Part shown: positions 37,361 through 45,970 of the stretch, one piece after another | Layout of the letters: every line of letters starts with the position of its first letter | Position numbering within the stretch: position 1 is the first letter of the stretch | From: an uncultured Gemmatimonadota bacterium | GTDB taxonomy: Bacteria > Gemmatimonadota > Gemmatimonadetes > Gemmatimonadales > Gemmatimonadaceae | DNA length: 64,000 bases | Assembly: GCA_902826615.1 (NCBI GenBank) | Contig: CADEFN010000005.1 | Coordinates: forward strand, 124,001 to 188,000 | Reading direction: 5' to 3' | The notes under the pieces: model-generated | What the model was told of the DNA's origin: nothing | Seen by the model: the letters and a program-made list of their open reading frames with translations, nothing else | The model's database searches: none | Made by a program: the position numbers and the translations under genes

Positions 37361-38884
37361 TCAGCGCAGGGCCACGGCGGCTTCCTGCAGCGCAAGGTTG
37401 GAGGCGGCAAGCGCCGCCACGGCCGGTCGCAAACGCCCATCAGCGCGCTGCAGCCCGGTGAGCACATCGTAGTCGCCGGCGCCATCGATCACGACGGCAC
37501 GAATGCGAGGTTGGCCACTCGCCCAGGCGAAGACCCCTGTCAGCGATTGTTCCTGCGCGCGCTCGCCAAAGACGTAGGGGAAACTGCGCACCGAGACCAC
37601 CCAGTGGGGTTTGGACTCACGGGCGCTCCACCGGTCTGCCGCGCCCATGCGCGCGAGCAGTGAGCCACCACCGCCAAAGGTCGGCGCGAAGGAAAAGCCG
37701 AGGAGGTCGACATCACGCGACTGCGACGCCCACGCGTACAACACGGAGTCGCGTGCGTTCCAGGCCGATGCCGCCACCGCGACCTGGGTGCGTGGCCGCA
37801 GATTATGCGCCAGCCGAGCGGCACGTGTGATGTAGTCCGTCCACCAGCCTTGTGGGACCGGGCCGAGTGCGGCTGTTCCCGCCGCAATCGGATCGAGTGC
37901 GGGGAGGATCACATCAGGGCGGAGGCGCCGCACCGTGCGATCGATGATGGCGAGTCGGCGTTCGCGATACGCGGCGGGATCGCGCGCGAACTGCTCCCGA
38001 TCTCGTGTGTCATAGCCAAGGGTGACGGCGATGAGCACCGAGTCGCGGCGCCAGCCAGCAAGCGACGCGGCGATGGAGTCCAGTGCCAGCGCGGTCGCTC
38101 CCGCGGGACGCAGTGTGATGGCGAGGACTCGTGCGCCGAGTGAGTCTGCGACGGCGAGGTCGCGCTCCAGTGCCAGCTCGCCCGGTGGTCCATCCAGCAT
38201 CGGAAAAAGCCGCACACCTAACGCCAGATCGCCGCGGGGCCGCGCCCGCAGGGGTTCGGTGGTCAGTCCGCCGAAACTCGCCAGCGCCCGTGCCGACGTC
38301 GGGTAGTCGATCATGACCGCGAGCGCGGTCGCTGCCGCCCCAGCTGCCAGGGTGGCGCGAATGGCCTTGCTCAAACGCCACTGTGCTGGATACGCGGGCA
38401 CCAGCAGCGGCAATTGCAGCGCGAGGGGCGACGACAGTGCGGCCGGACCCCACACCACACCCAGCGCGCCGGTGTGCGCCACGCTGAAGGCCATCCACGG
38501 GCCGGGAATGTCGGGCCACAGGGTCGAGGCATAACGGGCCGACGCCGCAAGGAGGAGCAGCACGTTGCACGCAAAAATCGGCACGCTGATCAGCGACGTC
38601 ACGAGCCGACGCCACACCGCGATGCCGCTCTGAGCAACAAAGAGAAAAAGCGTGAGCGGCCACAGCCAGGTGACCCACGCCACGGTGCGGCCCGTGAGCA
38701 CCGTCGTCGCTGCGAGCGCAATCATCACCGCAGGGGCGATCAGGAGACCACAGAGGGCGGTCACCGCCAGCACGTCACGGGATTGCCGCCGAGCCTGCGC
38801 GATCTGGCCCGCGAGTGCCACGTTCCACAGCAGCAGGAACGCCGCCGCGCCCAGATAGCTCAGTGTGGGAGTGTCGGTGGGCAT
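37361..38884 (-). CDS. Hypothetical membrane protein with large C-terminal domain
   Basis: A 507-residue protein, not recognised. The N-terminal 210 residues have about six transmembrane helices. The C-terminal 300 residues look like an alpha/beta barrel: strands LARVLAITLRP, SVLIAVTLGYDT, DVILPALDP, TQVAVAASAW, VDLLGFSFAP, WVVSVRSFP, IRAVVIDGAGDYD recur at even spacing. A glycosidase-like fold is possible, but no catalytic motif was identified. GGGAG lies 8 bases before the ATG at 38884, which decided the start. Gap of 13 bp to the DUF2461 gene. Confidence 0.65.
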   Translation of the reverse strand: MPTDTPTLSYLGAAAFLLLWNVALAGQIAQARRQSRDVLAVTALCGLLIAPAVMIALAATTVLTGRTVAWVTWLWPLTLFLFVAQSGIAVWRRLVTSLISVPIFACNVLLLLAASARYASTLWPDIPGPWMAFSVAHTGALGVVWGPAALSSPLALQLPLLVPAYPAQWRLSKAIRATLAAGAAATALAVMIDYPTSARALASFGGLTTEPLRARPRGDLALGVRLFPMLDGPPGELALERDLAVADSLGARVLAITLRPAGATALALDSIAASLAGWRRDSVLIAVTLGYDTRDREQFARDPAAYRERRLAIIDRTVRRLRPDVILPALDPIAAGTAALGPVPQGWWTDYITRAARLAHNLRPRTQVAVAASAWNARDSVLYAWASQSRDVDLLGFSFAPTFGGGGSLLARMGAADRWSARESKPHWVVSVRSFPYVFGERAQEQSLTGVFAWASGQPRIRAVVIDGAGDYDVLTGLQRADGRLRPAVAALAASNLALQEAAVALR

Positions 38885-38964
38885 GGCACAATCTCCCATG
38901 CGCCCGGTATTCGGCACAAGCGGTGCTACGGCCGGAATGACAGGGTCGATATGTTTGAAGGGTC

Positions 38965-39495
38965 ATGCCGCTGAGTCTTGCTCAGATCCCCAACGCGCTC
39001 TCGTGGTCGCGAATTGCACTCGCGGCGGCCTTTGTGGTGTTTCCCGAGCCGACCTCGAGATTGGCGCTGCTGCTCGTCGCCGCGTTCAGTGACTGGCTCG
39101 ACGGTTTCCTCGCGCGCCGCGCCAAGCTCACCTCGCGCTGGGGAGCACTGCTCGATCCGATCACCGACCGGATATTTGTCTTCACGGCGGTGTGTGTCTT
39201 TCTGGTCGAACGTCAGCTCACTCCCCTGCAGTACTTCGTCCTGATCTTCCGCGACCTGATGACGGCGATCGGGTTCCTGGTCGCTCGCAGCGTTTCGTGG
39301 TTGCGGCCCATCACCTTCCGGGCTCGCCTGGCGGGAAAGATCGTCACCGCGCTGCAGCTGCTCGTACTCGTCAGTGTGCTGGTAAGGCCCGAACTGGTTC
39401 CGCGCCTGATTCCCGTTGTTGGTGTGATTGCCGTGATCGCCGTCGTCGACTACACCCTGCTCCTGTGGCGCGAACGGGTGCGAACACCGGCGTGA
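38965..39495 (+). CDS. pgsA: CDP-alcohol phosphatidyltransferase (PgsA-like)
   Basis: A 176-residue integral membrane enzyme. The CDP-OH-P signature D-x2-D-G-x2-A-R-x8-G-x3-D-x3-D is intact (SDWLDGFLARR...RWGALLDPITD, about residues 42-68). Most likely phosphatidylglycerophosphate synthase for phospholipid synthesis. Other alcohol acceptors such as inositol are possible. It ends in TGATG, sharing a base with the start of the next gene. Confidence 0.82.
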   Translation: MPLSLAQIPNALSWSRIALAAAFVVFPEPTSRLALLLVAAFSDWLDGFLARRAKLTSRWGALLDPITDRIFVFTAVCVFLVERQLTPLQYFVLIFRDLMTAIGFLVARSVSWLRPITFRARLAGKIVTALQLLVLVSVLVRPELVPRLIPVVGVIAVIAVVDYTLLLWRERVRTPA

Positions 39496-39965
39496 TGCGT
39501 CTCGTCGCCACCGTCGCGCTGCTCGTCGCCGTCACACAATCGGCAGATGCACAGTCGGGAGGTCGTCCTCGTCCCGAAGTCAGGATCGATTTCATCGCGG
39601 CACGCGACCCTACCGCGCAGGTGGGTGTCGGCTTCAATGCGATGGCGGGTACCTACGTTCGGTGGGGGGCGGTTGTGGGCGCCGGTTTGGCGAGCCGCAA
39701 CGATGAGCGCGTCACCACCGCTCGTGTGGAGGGTGTTGTCCGCTTCCTGCTCGATCCGCTGCGTGAATCGCCGACCGGTCTCTACGGACTGGCGGGCGTG
39801 AGCCTGATGGACGACGGCTCCGGTGTGTGGGAGCCACGCGCGCTGCTCGGCGTTGGCGTTGAAGGGCGCGCCCGCGGCGGCGCCATCCCGTCGCTGGAAG
39901 TAGCTCTCGGTGGTGGAGCACGCCTCGCCGTCGTGATACGGCGAGCACGCCCCAACCGTCGATAG
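39495..39965 (+). CDS. Secreted hypothetical protein
   Basis: A 156-residue protein with a signal peptide (MRLVATVALLVAVTQSADA-Q). The mature part alternates polar and hydrophobic residues with glycines (AQVGVGFNAMAGTYVRWGAVVGAGLAS, ALLGVGVEGRARGG, EVALGGGARLAVV), suggesting a small beta-barrel or outer-membrane protein. Translationally coupled to pgsA. No family recognised. Confidence 0.65.
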   Translation: MRLVATVALLVAVTQSADAQSGGRPRPEVRIDFIAARDPTAQVGVGFNAMAGTYVRWGAVVGAGLASRNDERVTTARVEGVVRFLLDPLRESPTGLYGLAGVSLMDDGSGVWEPRALLGVGVEGRARGGAIPSLEVALGGGARLAVVIRRARPNRR

Positions 39966-39976
39966 CAGAAACACAA

Positions 39977-39998
39977 AGCCCCCTCGTGGGAGGGGGCT
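39977..39998 (-). terminator. Terminator between convergent genes
   Basis: A perfect 9-bp stem AGCCCCCTC/GAGGGGGCT with a 4-nt loop. On the minus strand it is followed by TTGTGTTTCT. It probably ends the 40005-40283 transcript, and may also act on the plus-strand pgsA operon, whose last stop is 12 bp away. Confidence 0.75.
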
Positions 39999-40004
39999 GA
40001 TGTC

Positions 40005-40283
40005 TTACGCCGCGGTGACGGCTTCTTCGCTTGCCTTGCTCTTGGGAGGCTGCACAAAGCGGTCGCCAAGAACGCGCAGTTGCTTCAGGTCCTGCGGCGA
40101 GAGTTCATGGTAGCGATCGGAGAGGTACCGCATCGTATCCTCGAACCACTCGGACTGATCTTCGGCGGCCGCGCCGATGACCCCGCACTGCATGATCTGC
40201 TGGAACAACTCATCGCGCGCCTGGTCGAACGGTGTGGCGACTGAGGGCGCAGGGGTGGGACGTCTGACTGGTTTTTTTGCCAT
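40005..40283 (-). CDS. Small hypothetical protein
   Basis: A 92-residue soluble protein with a basic, Pro-rich N-terminus (MAKKPVRRPTPAPS) and a helical body (FDQARDELFQQIMQCGVIGAAAEDQSEWFEDTMRYLSDRYHELSPQDLKQLRVLGDRF). No family recognised. Supported by its own terminator and an ATG at a plausible distance from upstream DNA. Confidence 0.6.
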   Translation of the reverse strand: MAKKPVRRPTPAPSVATPFDQARDELFQQIMQCGVIGAAAEDQSEWFEDTMRYLSDRYHELSPQDLKQLRVLGDRFVQPPKSKASEEAVTAA

Positions 40284-40384
40284 GCTACGGGAAAAGGGTG
40301 GGTTCTACAGCACTGAAACCTAATGCCGTCGGTCCTTCTTCCCAAGCATACGTTCAGCCTGCCCCGGTCGCTGACGTCGGCCGC

Positions 40385-41242
40385 TTAGTGCCCCTCTTTT
40401 GTGCGTAGCAGGGCCGAAACCAGGCGCGCGAGTGATCCGGGGTCCTCTTCCGGGACAAGGTGACCGACCTCATCCACAGCCTGATAGATCCCCTTGGGTA
40501 TCGCGCTCGAGTACGCCTCGGCGATGGCTTTGGCGCACCAACGGTCGCGCGTGCCGCGGATGACAAGCGTTCGCTGCTTGATCCGTGTCAGGTCGAGGTC
40601 CGCGAACTCCTCCTCCCGCAGGGCGCCGGCGAGGGCGAGCAGATGGTTGGCTCCATGGTCTCCCAGATATGGGGCCAAGTAGCGCCCCAGGAGCTTCCAG
40701 GGCATATGGGCGGGGTTGGAGACCCCATCGAGCAGGAAGGGGCGGAGCAGGCTGTCCGCGCCAAAGAGGCCCCGGGAAAACCGCAGCGCATAACGCGCGG
40801 TGTCTCGCTGCAACTCCCTGATCTCCGGACCCGCGATGTCGTTGAGCGGAGGCGGCCCCACCATAACCAGCCGGTCGACGCGTTCGGGTCGGTCGTACGC
40901 GAGGCGCAGGCCGACCAGGGCCCCCAGATTCTGACCGACAACGGTCGCTTTCGGGAGCTGCAGCGCCGTCATGGCAACATCGAGATACCCCGATTGGGCA
41001 TCGAGCCCGTAATCGCCATCAAAGGGGCGGTCGGATTCCCCGTAGCCAAAGAGATCGACCGCGTACACCCGGAAGCCCTGCACGGCGAGCATGGGACCGA
41101 CGTGCCGCCAGAGAAACGACGACGTACCGAAGCCGTGCAGTAGCACGATCGGTTCGTCCCCGTAGCCATATCTGGCGACGTGCAGGCTGGCGCCAATTCC
41201 GAGGGGGACACGAAAGAGATCGGCGTCGGCGGTCAAGGGCAT
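40385..41242 (-). CDS. Alpha/beta hydrolase with Asn in the nucleophile position
   Basis: A 285-residue alpha/beta-hydrolase-fold protein: IVLLHGFGTSSFLWRHV gives the oxyanion hole region, VYAVDLFGYGESDRP follows, then the nucleophile elbow, which reads VVGQNLGAL instead of G-x-S-x-G. The codon is AAT (complement of 40928-40930). The acid (GTRDRW) and His (VGHLVPEED) regions look normal. It may be inactive, or use different chemistry. The ATG at 41242 was preferred over a TTG at 41287. Confidence 0.8.
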   Translation of the reverse strand: MPLTADADLFRVPLGIGASLHVARYGYGDEPIVLLHGFGTSSFLWRHVGPMLAVQGFRVYAVDLFGYGESDRPFDGDYGLDAQSGYLDVAMTALQLPKATVVGQNLGALVGLRLAYDRPERVDRLVMVGPPPLNDIAGPEIRELQRDTARYALRFSRGLFGADSLLRPFLLDGVSNPAHMPWKLLGRYLAPYLGDHGANHLLALAGALREEEFADLDLTRIKQRTLVIRGTRDRWCAKAIAEAYSSAIPKGIYQAVDEVGHLVPEEDPGSLARLVSALLRTKEGH

Positions 41243-41378
41243 GCCCCAATTTACGCTAGCCGAGGGGTCGGCACCTCCCTCGTTCAAATGGCGGCCGGGC
41301 GAGTGACACGCCTCTGGCGCGCCCTTACTTTCCCCCCATCGGCGCAGCGCGCCTCGTACCTCGTCCAGCTAAACCACC

Positions 41379-42170
41379 ATGTCTCAGCAGAAACGCACGA
41401 CCGGCAGCCAGAAGGCCTCACCGGCTCGCAGCCAGAAAGGCTTCTACACCGTCCTGGGGCTCGTCGCAGCGGCGTTTGTCTTCTTCGGAGTCTACCAGTA
41501 CTCCAAGCCAAAGGGCGCCGAGTCCGTCAAGATCGATCCCTCAACGCCCCTTCCCACGGCCAGCGGCTATTCCATCGGCAAAGAAGACGCACCGGTGAAG
41601 GTCGTGGAGTTCGCCGACTTCGAGTGCCCGGCCTGCGCGCAGTTCTACACACTCACGGAGCCTGATGTGCGCACCCGGCTCGTCGAGACGGGTTTGGTTC
41701 GCTACACGTTCATGGACTTCCCGCTCCCGATTCACAAGAACACCTGGCCGGCATCCAACGCCGCCGCCTGCGCCAACGAGCAGGGGAAGTTCTGGGAGAT
41801 GCACGATCAACTCTTCCAGACCCAGGATCAGTGGAACGGCTTTGCCACATCACGTCCAGGCGGAAAGTTCAAGGAGATCGCCCAGCAGATCGGGCTTGAT
41901 GTGGGCAAGTGGGAGACCTGCTTCGATGAGAGCAAGTACGAACTGAACATCAAGGCGCACGAGCAGGAAGCGGTGCGTCAGGGCGCGGGGCAGACCCCGA
42001 CCTTCATCATCGGATCGCGCCGGGTGCCCGGCAGTATTTCGTTTGACAAATTCAAGGCGTACGTGGACACGGCACTCGCCGAGGCCAAACTGGCGCCCCC
42101 CACCGTGGGCGCCGACAGCGCGGCCAAACAGCAAGTGCAGGTGGTGGATTCGGCGAAGAAAACGCCCTGA
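41379..42170 (+). CDS. Membrane-anchored DsbA-like thiol oxidoreductase
   Basis: A 263-residue protein with a basic cytoplasmic tail, one TM helix (about 24-41: TVLGLVAAAFVFFGVYQY) and a periplasmic thioredoxin domain with the CPAC motif (Cys83, Cys86) followed by the inserted helical region of DsbA. The cis-Pro loop is GQTPTFIIGSRRVPG. It would form or isomerise disulfides in exported proteins. An additional Cys pair (AAACANEQG, WETCFDES) may be structural. It ends in a strong terminator shared with the convergent gene. Confidence 0.9.
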   Translation: MSQQKRTTGSQKASPARSQKGFYTVLGLVAAAFVFFGVYQYSKPKGAESVKIDPSTPLPTASGYSIGKEDAPVKVVEFADFECPACAQFYTLTEPDVRTRLVETGLVRYTFMDFPLPIHKNTWPASNAAACANEQGKFWEMHDQLFQTQDQWNGFATSRPGGKFKEIAQQIGLDVGKWETCFDESKYELNIKAHEQEAVRQGAGQTPTFIIGSRRVPGSISFDKFKAYVDTALAEAKLAPPTVGADSAAKQQVQVVDSAKKTP

Positions 42171-42194
42171 CCGGTTCGGCAGGACTGGAAAACG

Positions 42195-42223
42195 AACGGC
42201 CGGCGATCAGCCGGCCGTTTTTT
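42195..42223 (+). terminator. Rho-independent terminator shared by convergent genes
   Basis: A perfect 10-bp stem AACGGCCGGC/GCCGGCCGTT, 5-nt loop GATCA, then six T. It ends the DsbA-like gene. The stop codon of the opposing 42207-42596 gene (42207-42209) lies inside the loop. Confidence 0.88.
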
Positions 42224-42596
42224 CCATGTGTACGGTGGGTCGTTCCACGTCGGACGGTGGCAGCTCTTCGTCGAACGTCTCGCGCTGTGTTTCGGGGCGA
42301 GGTCGCATCACACGTTGTGGAATGAGCTCATCGCCCAGCTCGACCAGCACGCGTGTGGCCACGACACTGGCGAGTGGCTCGGGAACCCCCAGCACACGCA
42401 CGTAGGTGTCGATGGCGCGGTCGAAAGCCATGTCTTCGGCCAGCGTGTCGATGAACATGAGGGCATTACGCACATGGGCCTCGATGATCATCTCTTCAGC
42501 GCGGGCCTGCGCGAGACGCATGCGTCGCTCGGCCCCTTCCTCGAGCCCGCGGGGAAAGAGCGATTCCGGAAAAACGCGTCGCCAGATGGAAGGCAC
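42207..42596 (-). CDS. Hypothetical protein
   Basis: A 129-residue soluble, mainly helical protein (RMRLAQARAEEMIIEAHVRNALMFIDTLAEDMAFDRAIDTYVRVLGVP). No family recognised. It lies between the acs gene and the DsbA-like gene. It is separated from acs by the long intergenic palindrome, so it probably has its own promoter there. Confidence 0.6.
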   Translation of the reverse strand: MPSIWRRVFPESLFPRGLEEGAERRMRLAQARAEEMIIEAHVRNALMFIDTLAEDMAFDRAIDTYVRVLGVPEPLASVVATRVLVELGDELIPQRVMRPRPETQRETFDEELPPSDVERPTVHMEKTAG

Positions 42597-42610
42597 AGTC
42601 TAAGATACAG

Positions 42611-42699
42611 AAGCACGAGAGGCACGGGAAGCACGGGAGGCACGGGAGGCATCATTGGAAGGCCGTGCTTCCCGTGCCTCCCATGCCTCCCGTGCCTCT
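42611..42699. repeat. Long imperfect palindrome built of GGCACGGGA 9-mers (block C)
   Basis: Two 34-nt arms (42618-42651 and 42666-42699) pair at 31-32 positions around a 14-nt loop. Each arm is made of about four GGCACGGGA-type units, the same family as blocks A and B. It starts 5 bp after the acs stop and could act as a terminator hairpin, but has no T tract. Confidence 0.75.
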
Positions 42700-42703
42700 G
42701 CAG

Positions 42704-44665
42704 TTACTCCTGACTCTCGTACTGCTCCTTGAGGCCGGCGACCACGTTGGGGTCGGCCAGGGTGGTGGTGTCACCTAACGCCCGTCCCTCGGCGATGTCG
42801 CGGAGGAGGCGTCGCATGATTTTCCCCGATCGTGTTTTGGGGAGGTCGGCGGAGAACAGGATGTCATCGGGGCGTGCGATTGCTCCGATCTTGTCGGCCA
42901 CAAAGGCCTTCAGCTCGTCGCGCAGTTCGGACGAATGGTGGAATCCCGTGCGCAATGTCACAAAGGCGGCCAGCGCCTGTCCCTTCAGTTCGTGCACCTT
43001 GCCAACCACGGCGGCCTCGGCAACGGCGGGGTGTTCGACGAGCGCACTTTCCACTTCCATGGTGCCGATGCGGTGCCCGGCGACATTGAGCACGTCATCG
43101 ACCCGGCCGAGGATCCAGAAGAACCCGTCATCATCGCGTTTCGCGCCATCGCCCGGGAAATACAGGTCGGGGCGGCCTGGCCATTTGGAGAAGTAGGTTT
43201 CGACGTACCGGTTGTCGTCACCCCAAATAGTCCGCAGCATAGATGGCCAGGGTCGGGTGAGCGCGAGCAGTCCGCCTCCGGTCGGGATCACGGTCGCGTT
43301 GGCGTCGAGCAGCTCTGCGGTGTAACCCGGCAGGGCCTTGGTAGCAGACCCCGGTTTGGTGGTCGTGATACCGGGCAGGGGTGAGATCACGATGGCGCCA
43401 GTCTCGGTCTGCCACCAGGTATCGACAATGGGGCACCGGCCATGCCCGATGTGCTCGTGATACCAGACCCAGGCTTCGGGGTTGATGGGTTCACCCACGC
43501 TGCCTAACAAGCGGAGACGCGACAGGTCGTGACGGGTGGGCCAGTGGTCTCCCCACTTCATGAATGCGCGAATGGCGGTCGGTGCGGTGTAGAAGACTGT
43601 CACGCCATGCCGCGCGCAGATCTCCCAGAACCGGTCCTTGTCTGGCCAGTCGGGAGCCCCCTCGTACATCACGATTGTCGCCCCGTTGGCCAGGGGTCCG
43701 TACACGAGATAGGAGTGCCCCGTGATCCATCCGACATCCGCCGTGCACCAGAAGACGTCGTCATCCTTGAGGTCGAACACGTCGCGCGTGGTGGCCGCCA
43801 CACCGGTGAGATAGCCCGCGGTGGTGTGGACGATCCCCTTGGGTTTGCCAGTGGTTCCCGAGGTGTAGAGGATGAAGAGCACATCCTCGCTGTCCATCGG
43901 CTCCGCCGGGCAATCGGTGGAGGCGTGCGCCATGAGGCGGTGCCACCAATGGTCTCGTCCTTCGCGCATATCGGCAAATGATTCGTCGCCGAGTCCACCA
44001 GGACGTCGCTGCACCACAATGACATGCTGCACCGATGGGGCGTCTTCGAGCGCTTTGTCCGTGTTGCGCTTGAGTGGCACCACCTGGCCACGGCGATATC
44101 CACCGTCGGCCGTGATCACCACTTTGGCCTGGGCGTCGTTCATCCGGTCGCGAAGTGATTCCGGTGAAAACCCGCCAAACACCACCGAGTGAATCGCGCC
44201 AATCCGCGCACAGGCGAGCATGGCGATGGCCGCTTCGGGAATCAGCGGGAGGTAGATGCCCACCCGGTCCCCTTTCTGCACGCCTAACGACTTGAGCATG
44301 CTGGCGCACTTGCGCACTTCCACGTAGAGGTCCCAGTACGTGAGTGTGCGCCGGTCGCCGGGTTCGCCCTCGAAGATGATGGCCGCCTTGTTGCGCCGTG
44401 CGGTGCTGATGTGCCGGTCGACGCAGTTGTACGCGACATTCAGGGTGCCGCCGGTGAACCACTTCGCGCGCGGCGGCGTCCACTCCAGCACGCTGGTAAA
44501 GGGGGTGAACCAGTCGAGTTCTCGCGCCCGGCTTGCCCAGTACCCCTCCATATCGGCCGCCGCCGACTGGTGGAGCGCCCACGAGTTCACATGTGCCTGC
44601 TCGCTGAAGTGCCCCGGCGGGGCGAAGCGGCGGTTTTCCTGCAACAGCACATCGATATCAGACAT
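42704..44665 (-). CDS. acsA: Acetyl-CoA synthetase
   Basis: Activates acetate to acetyl-CoA via acetyl-AMP. The 653-residue length equals classical AMP-forming Acs. Motifs: [18 protein letters not shown] (phosphate loop), [33 protein letters not shown] (hinge), and the C-terminal [18 protein letters not shown] with the lysine that is acetylated in regulated homologues. The ATG at 44665 matches the family start; the open frame runs 53 codons further upstream. A 34-nt-arm palindrome follows the stop. The gene contains two CGTTAGG heptamers. Confidence 0.96.
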   Translation of the reverse strand: MSDIDVLLQENRRFAPPGHFSEQAHVNSWALHQSAAADMEGYWASRARELDWFTPFTSVLEWTPPRAKWFTGGTLNVAYNCVDRHISTARRNKAAIIFEGEPGDRRTLTYWDLYVEVRKCASMLKSLGVQKGDRVGIYLPLIPEAAIAMLACARIGAIHSVVFGGFSPESLRDRMNDAQAKVVITADGGYRRGQVVPLKRNTDKALEDAPSVQHVIVVQRRPGGLGDESFADMREGRDHWWHRLMAHASTDCPAEPMDSEDVLFILYTSGTTGKPKGIVHTTAGYLTGVAATTRDVFDLKDDDVFWCTADVGWITGHSYLVYGPLANGATIVMYEGAPDWPDKDRFWEICARHGVTVFYTAPTAIRAFMKWGDHWPTRHDLSRLRLLGSVGEPINPEAWVWYHEHIGHGRCPIVDTWWQTETGAIVISPLPGITTTKPGSATKALPGYTAELLDANATVIPTGGGLLALTRPWPSMLRTIWGDDNRYVETYFSKWPGRPDLYFPGDGAKRDDDGFFWILGRVDDVLNVAGHRIGTMEVESALVEHPAVAEAAVVGKVHELKGQALAAFVTLRTGFHHSSELRDELKAFVADKIGAIARPDDILFSADLPKTRSGKIMRRLLRDIAEGRALGDTTTLADPNVVAGLKEQYESQE

Positions 44666-44903
44666 GTCAGGCGGGGAGGGTTTGATCGTCGCGCGGATAG
44701 TGCGTGGCGGGGCCCCTTGTCGCAACGCCAGCGGCTCCCGGGTGATGCGACGACTTGCCGCGATTCGCCCCGGCCGGTGGCCAAATAGCGCCCCGTCGAT
44801 ATCGCCAAACGCCTTGTGATTCAACGATTTACGTCACCGGGTCGTCCATGGCACGCCATTCGCTTTCCACCGTACCAAGAACCACCATCGGGCACGACGT
44901 CCG

Positions 44904-45227
44904 ATGGAGGACTCCGATCCGCACATGGCCGACCTTCTTGAGCGAATAGCGATAGGCGCCCCACCGCATCTGGTCGCGGAAACGCGCGTGGAGTTCAGGG
45001 CAGCCGCCCTCGATTGCCTTGATCGGATGGCTGATCAGGGAAGTGAGATGCTGGAGATCGACATGTCGGGCACCGAAATCGTCGACGCGAGCGGGCTTGG
45101 CACACTCGTGGTGCTGCAAAAGCGCGCACGAGATCGCGGGCTCGCGACACGTCTGAGCGGAACTCGGCAGCCGGTGCGATCCCTCCTGGCCGCGACTCGA
45201 CTCGAGGGACTGTTCCAGTTCTCCTGA
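44904..45227 (+). CDS. STAS-domain anti-anti-sigma-like protein
   Basis: A 107-residue single STAS domain: EMLEIDMSGTEIVDASGLGTLVVLQKRARDRG, where DASGLG holds the Ser normally phosphorylated by an anti-sigma kinase. It would act in a partner-switching pathway; no kinase or phosphatase gene is adjacent. The start could also be the ATG at 44925, which has GGAGG 13 bases upstream. Divergent from acs with 240 bp between. Confidence 0.82.
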   Translation: MEDSDPHMADLLERIAIGAPPHLVAETRVEFRAAALDCLDRMADQGSEMLEIDMSGTEIVDASGLGTLVVLQKRARDRGLATRLSGTRQPVRSLLAATRLEGLFQFS

Positions 45228-45243
45228 TCGCCCAGCCTAACAA

Positions 45244-45316
45244 AACGCAGGACGTGCCCCCGCACGGTGGATCCGGTACTGGGAGACCGACCCACTGTAG
45301 CGGGGGCGCTTGCGTT
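45244..45316 (+). other. Structured intergenic element (candidate RNA)
   Basis: Nested pairing over 73 nt: AACGCA/TGCGTT (6 bp), then GCCCCCGC/GCGGGGGC (8 bp), then GTGG/CCAC, then CGGT/ACCG closing an 8-nt loop. It lies between the STAS gene and the small membrane-protein/ppa operon. There is no T tract, so a simple terminator is not favoured. Could be a 5' leader structure. Confidence 0.45.
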
Positions 45317-45404
45317 CCCCGCCGACTGCAGGCCAGCGTTCTCGGGGCGTGCGACACTTGCACAGCCCCACTCCCGTAGGAAAGGGACCCCCTGACGAGA
45401 ACCC

Positions 45405-45683
45405 ATGGACAGACTCGAAGCCATCATCGCGTTTACCGGGATCATCTTCGGCACCGGTTCCATGGTGGCGGTGGTCTACGTCATTGGGCAGACTATCCTG
45501 CGTCTGAAAAAGGTCCAGGCGGAGCCGCCCGAAGGCATGGCGAGGATTGAGCAGCGGCTGGAGCGAATGGAGCAGGCCATCGACGCCATGGCCGTCGAGA
45601 TGGAACGAGTGTCCGAGGGACAGCGCTTTACTACAAAGCTGTTGTCAGAGCGTCCGGGCGAGCGACTGGAGAACCGGGGATGA
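45405..45683 (+). CDS. Small membrane protein with coiled coil, first copy
   Basis: A 92-residue protein with one TM helix (about 7-28: IIAFTGIIFGTGSMVAVVYVIG) followed by a heptad-rich helix (RIEQRLERMEQAIDAMAVEMERVSEGQRF). It resembles the next gene product in layout and in the M-E-x-A-I-D-A-M core. The stop overlaps the next start (ATGA). No family recognised. Confidence 0.7.
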   Translation: MDRLEAIIAFTGIIFGTGSMVAVVYVIGQTILRLKKVQAEPPEGMARIEQRLERMEQAIDAMAVEMERVSEGQRFTTKLLSERPGERLENRG

Positions 45684-45970
45684 TCGGATTCGCTGCATTC
45701 CTTGCCGTTGTCGTCGCCACGATTGCTGTGCCGGTGGCGATCTACACCGCCGTGCGTGCCGTCAATCGCGTACTCACGGCGACTCCGAACACCCTCCCCC
45801 CTCAAAGTCCGGAACTCGAGATGCGGTTGTTGCGAATGGAGGAGGCGATCGACGCCATGTCGCAGCAGGTTGAACGACTCCGGGAGGCGTCAGAGCGTCG
45901 TTATGTTACCGAGGGGGACGAACAAACCCCGCGCCTGTCGCGCTCACTCGATTCACCACCAGCACCATGA
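45680..45970 (+). CDS. Small membrane protein with coiled coil, second copy
   Basis: A 96-residue protein: TM helix at about 3-25 (GFAAFLAVVVATIAVPVAIYTAV), then a coiled coil (EMRLLRMEEAIDAMSQQVERLREASERR) and a disordered Pro/Ser tail. A probable paralogue and partner of the preceding protein. Overlaps it and ppa by ATGA on both sides, so the three are translated together. Confidence 0.7.
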   Translation: MIGFAAFLAVVVATIAVPVAIYTAVRAVNRVLTATPNTLPPQSPELEMRLLRMEEAIDAMSQQVERLREASERRYVTEGDEQTPRLSRSLDSPPAP

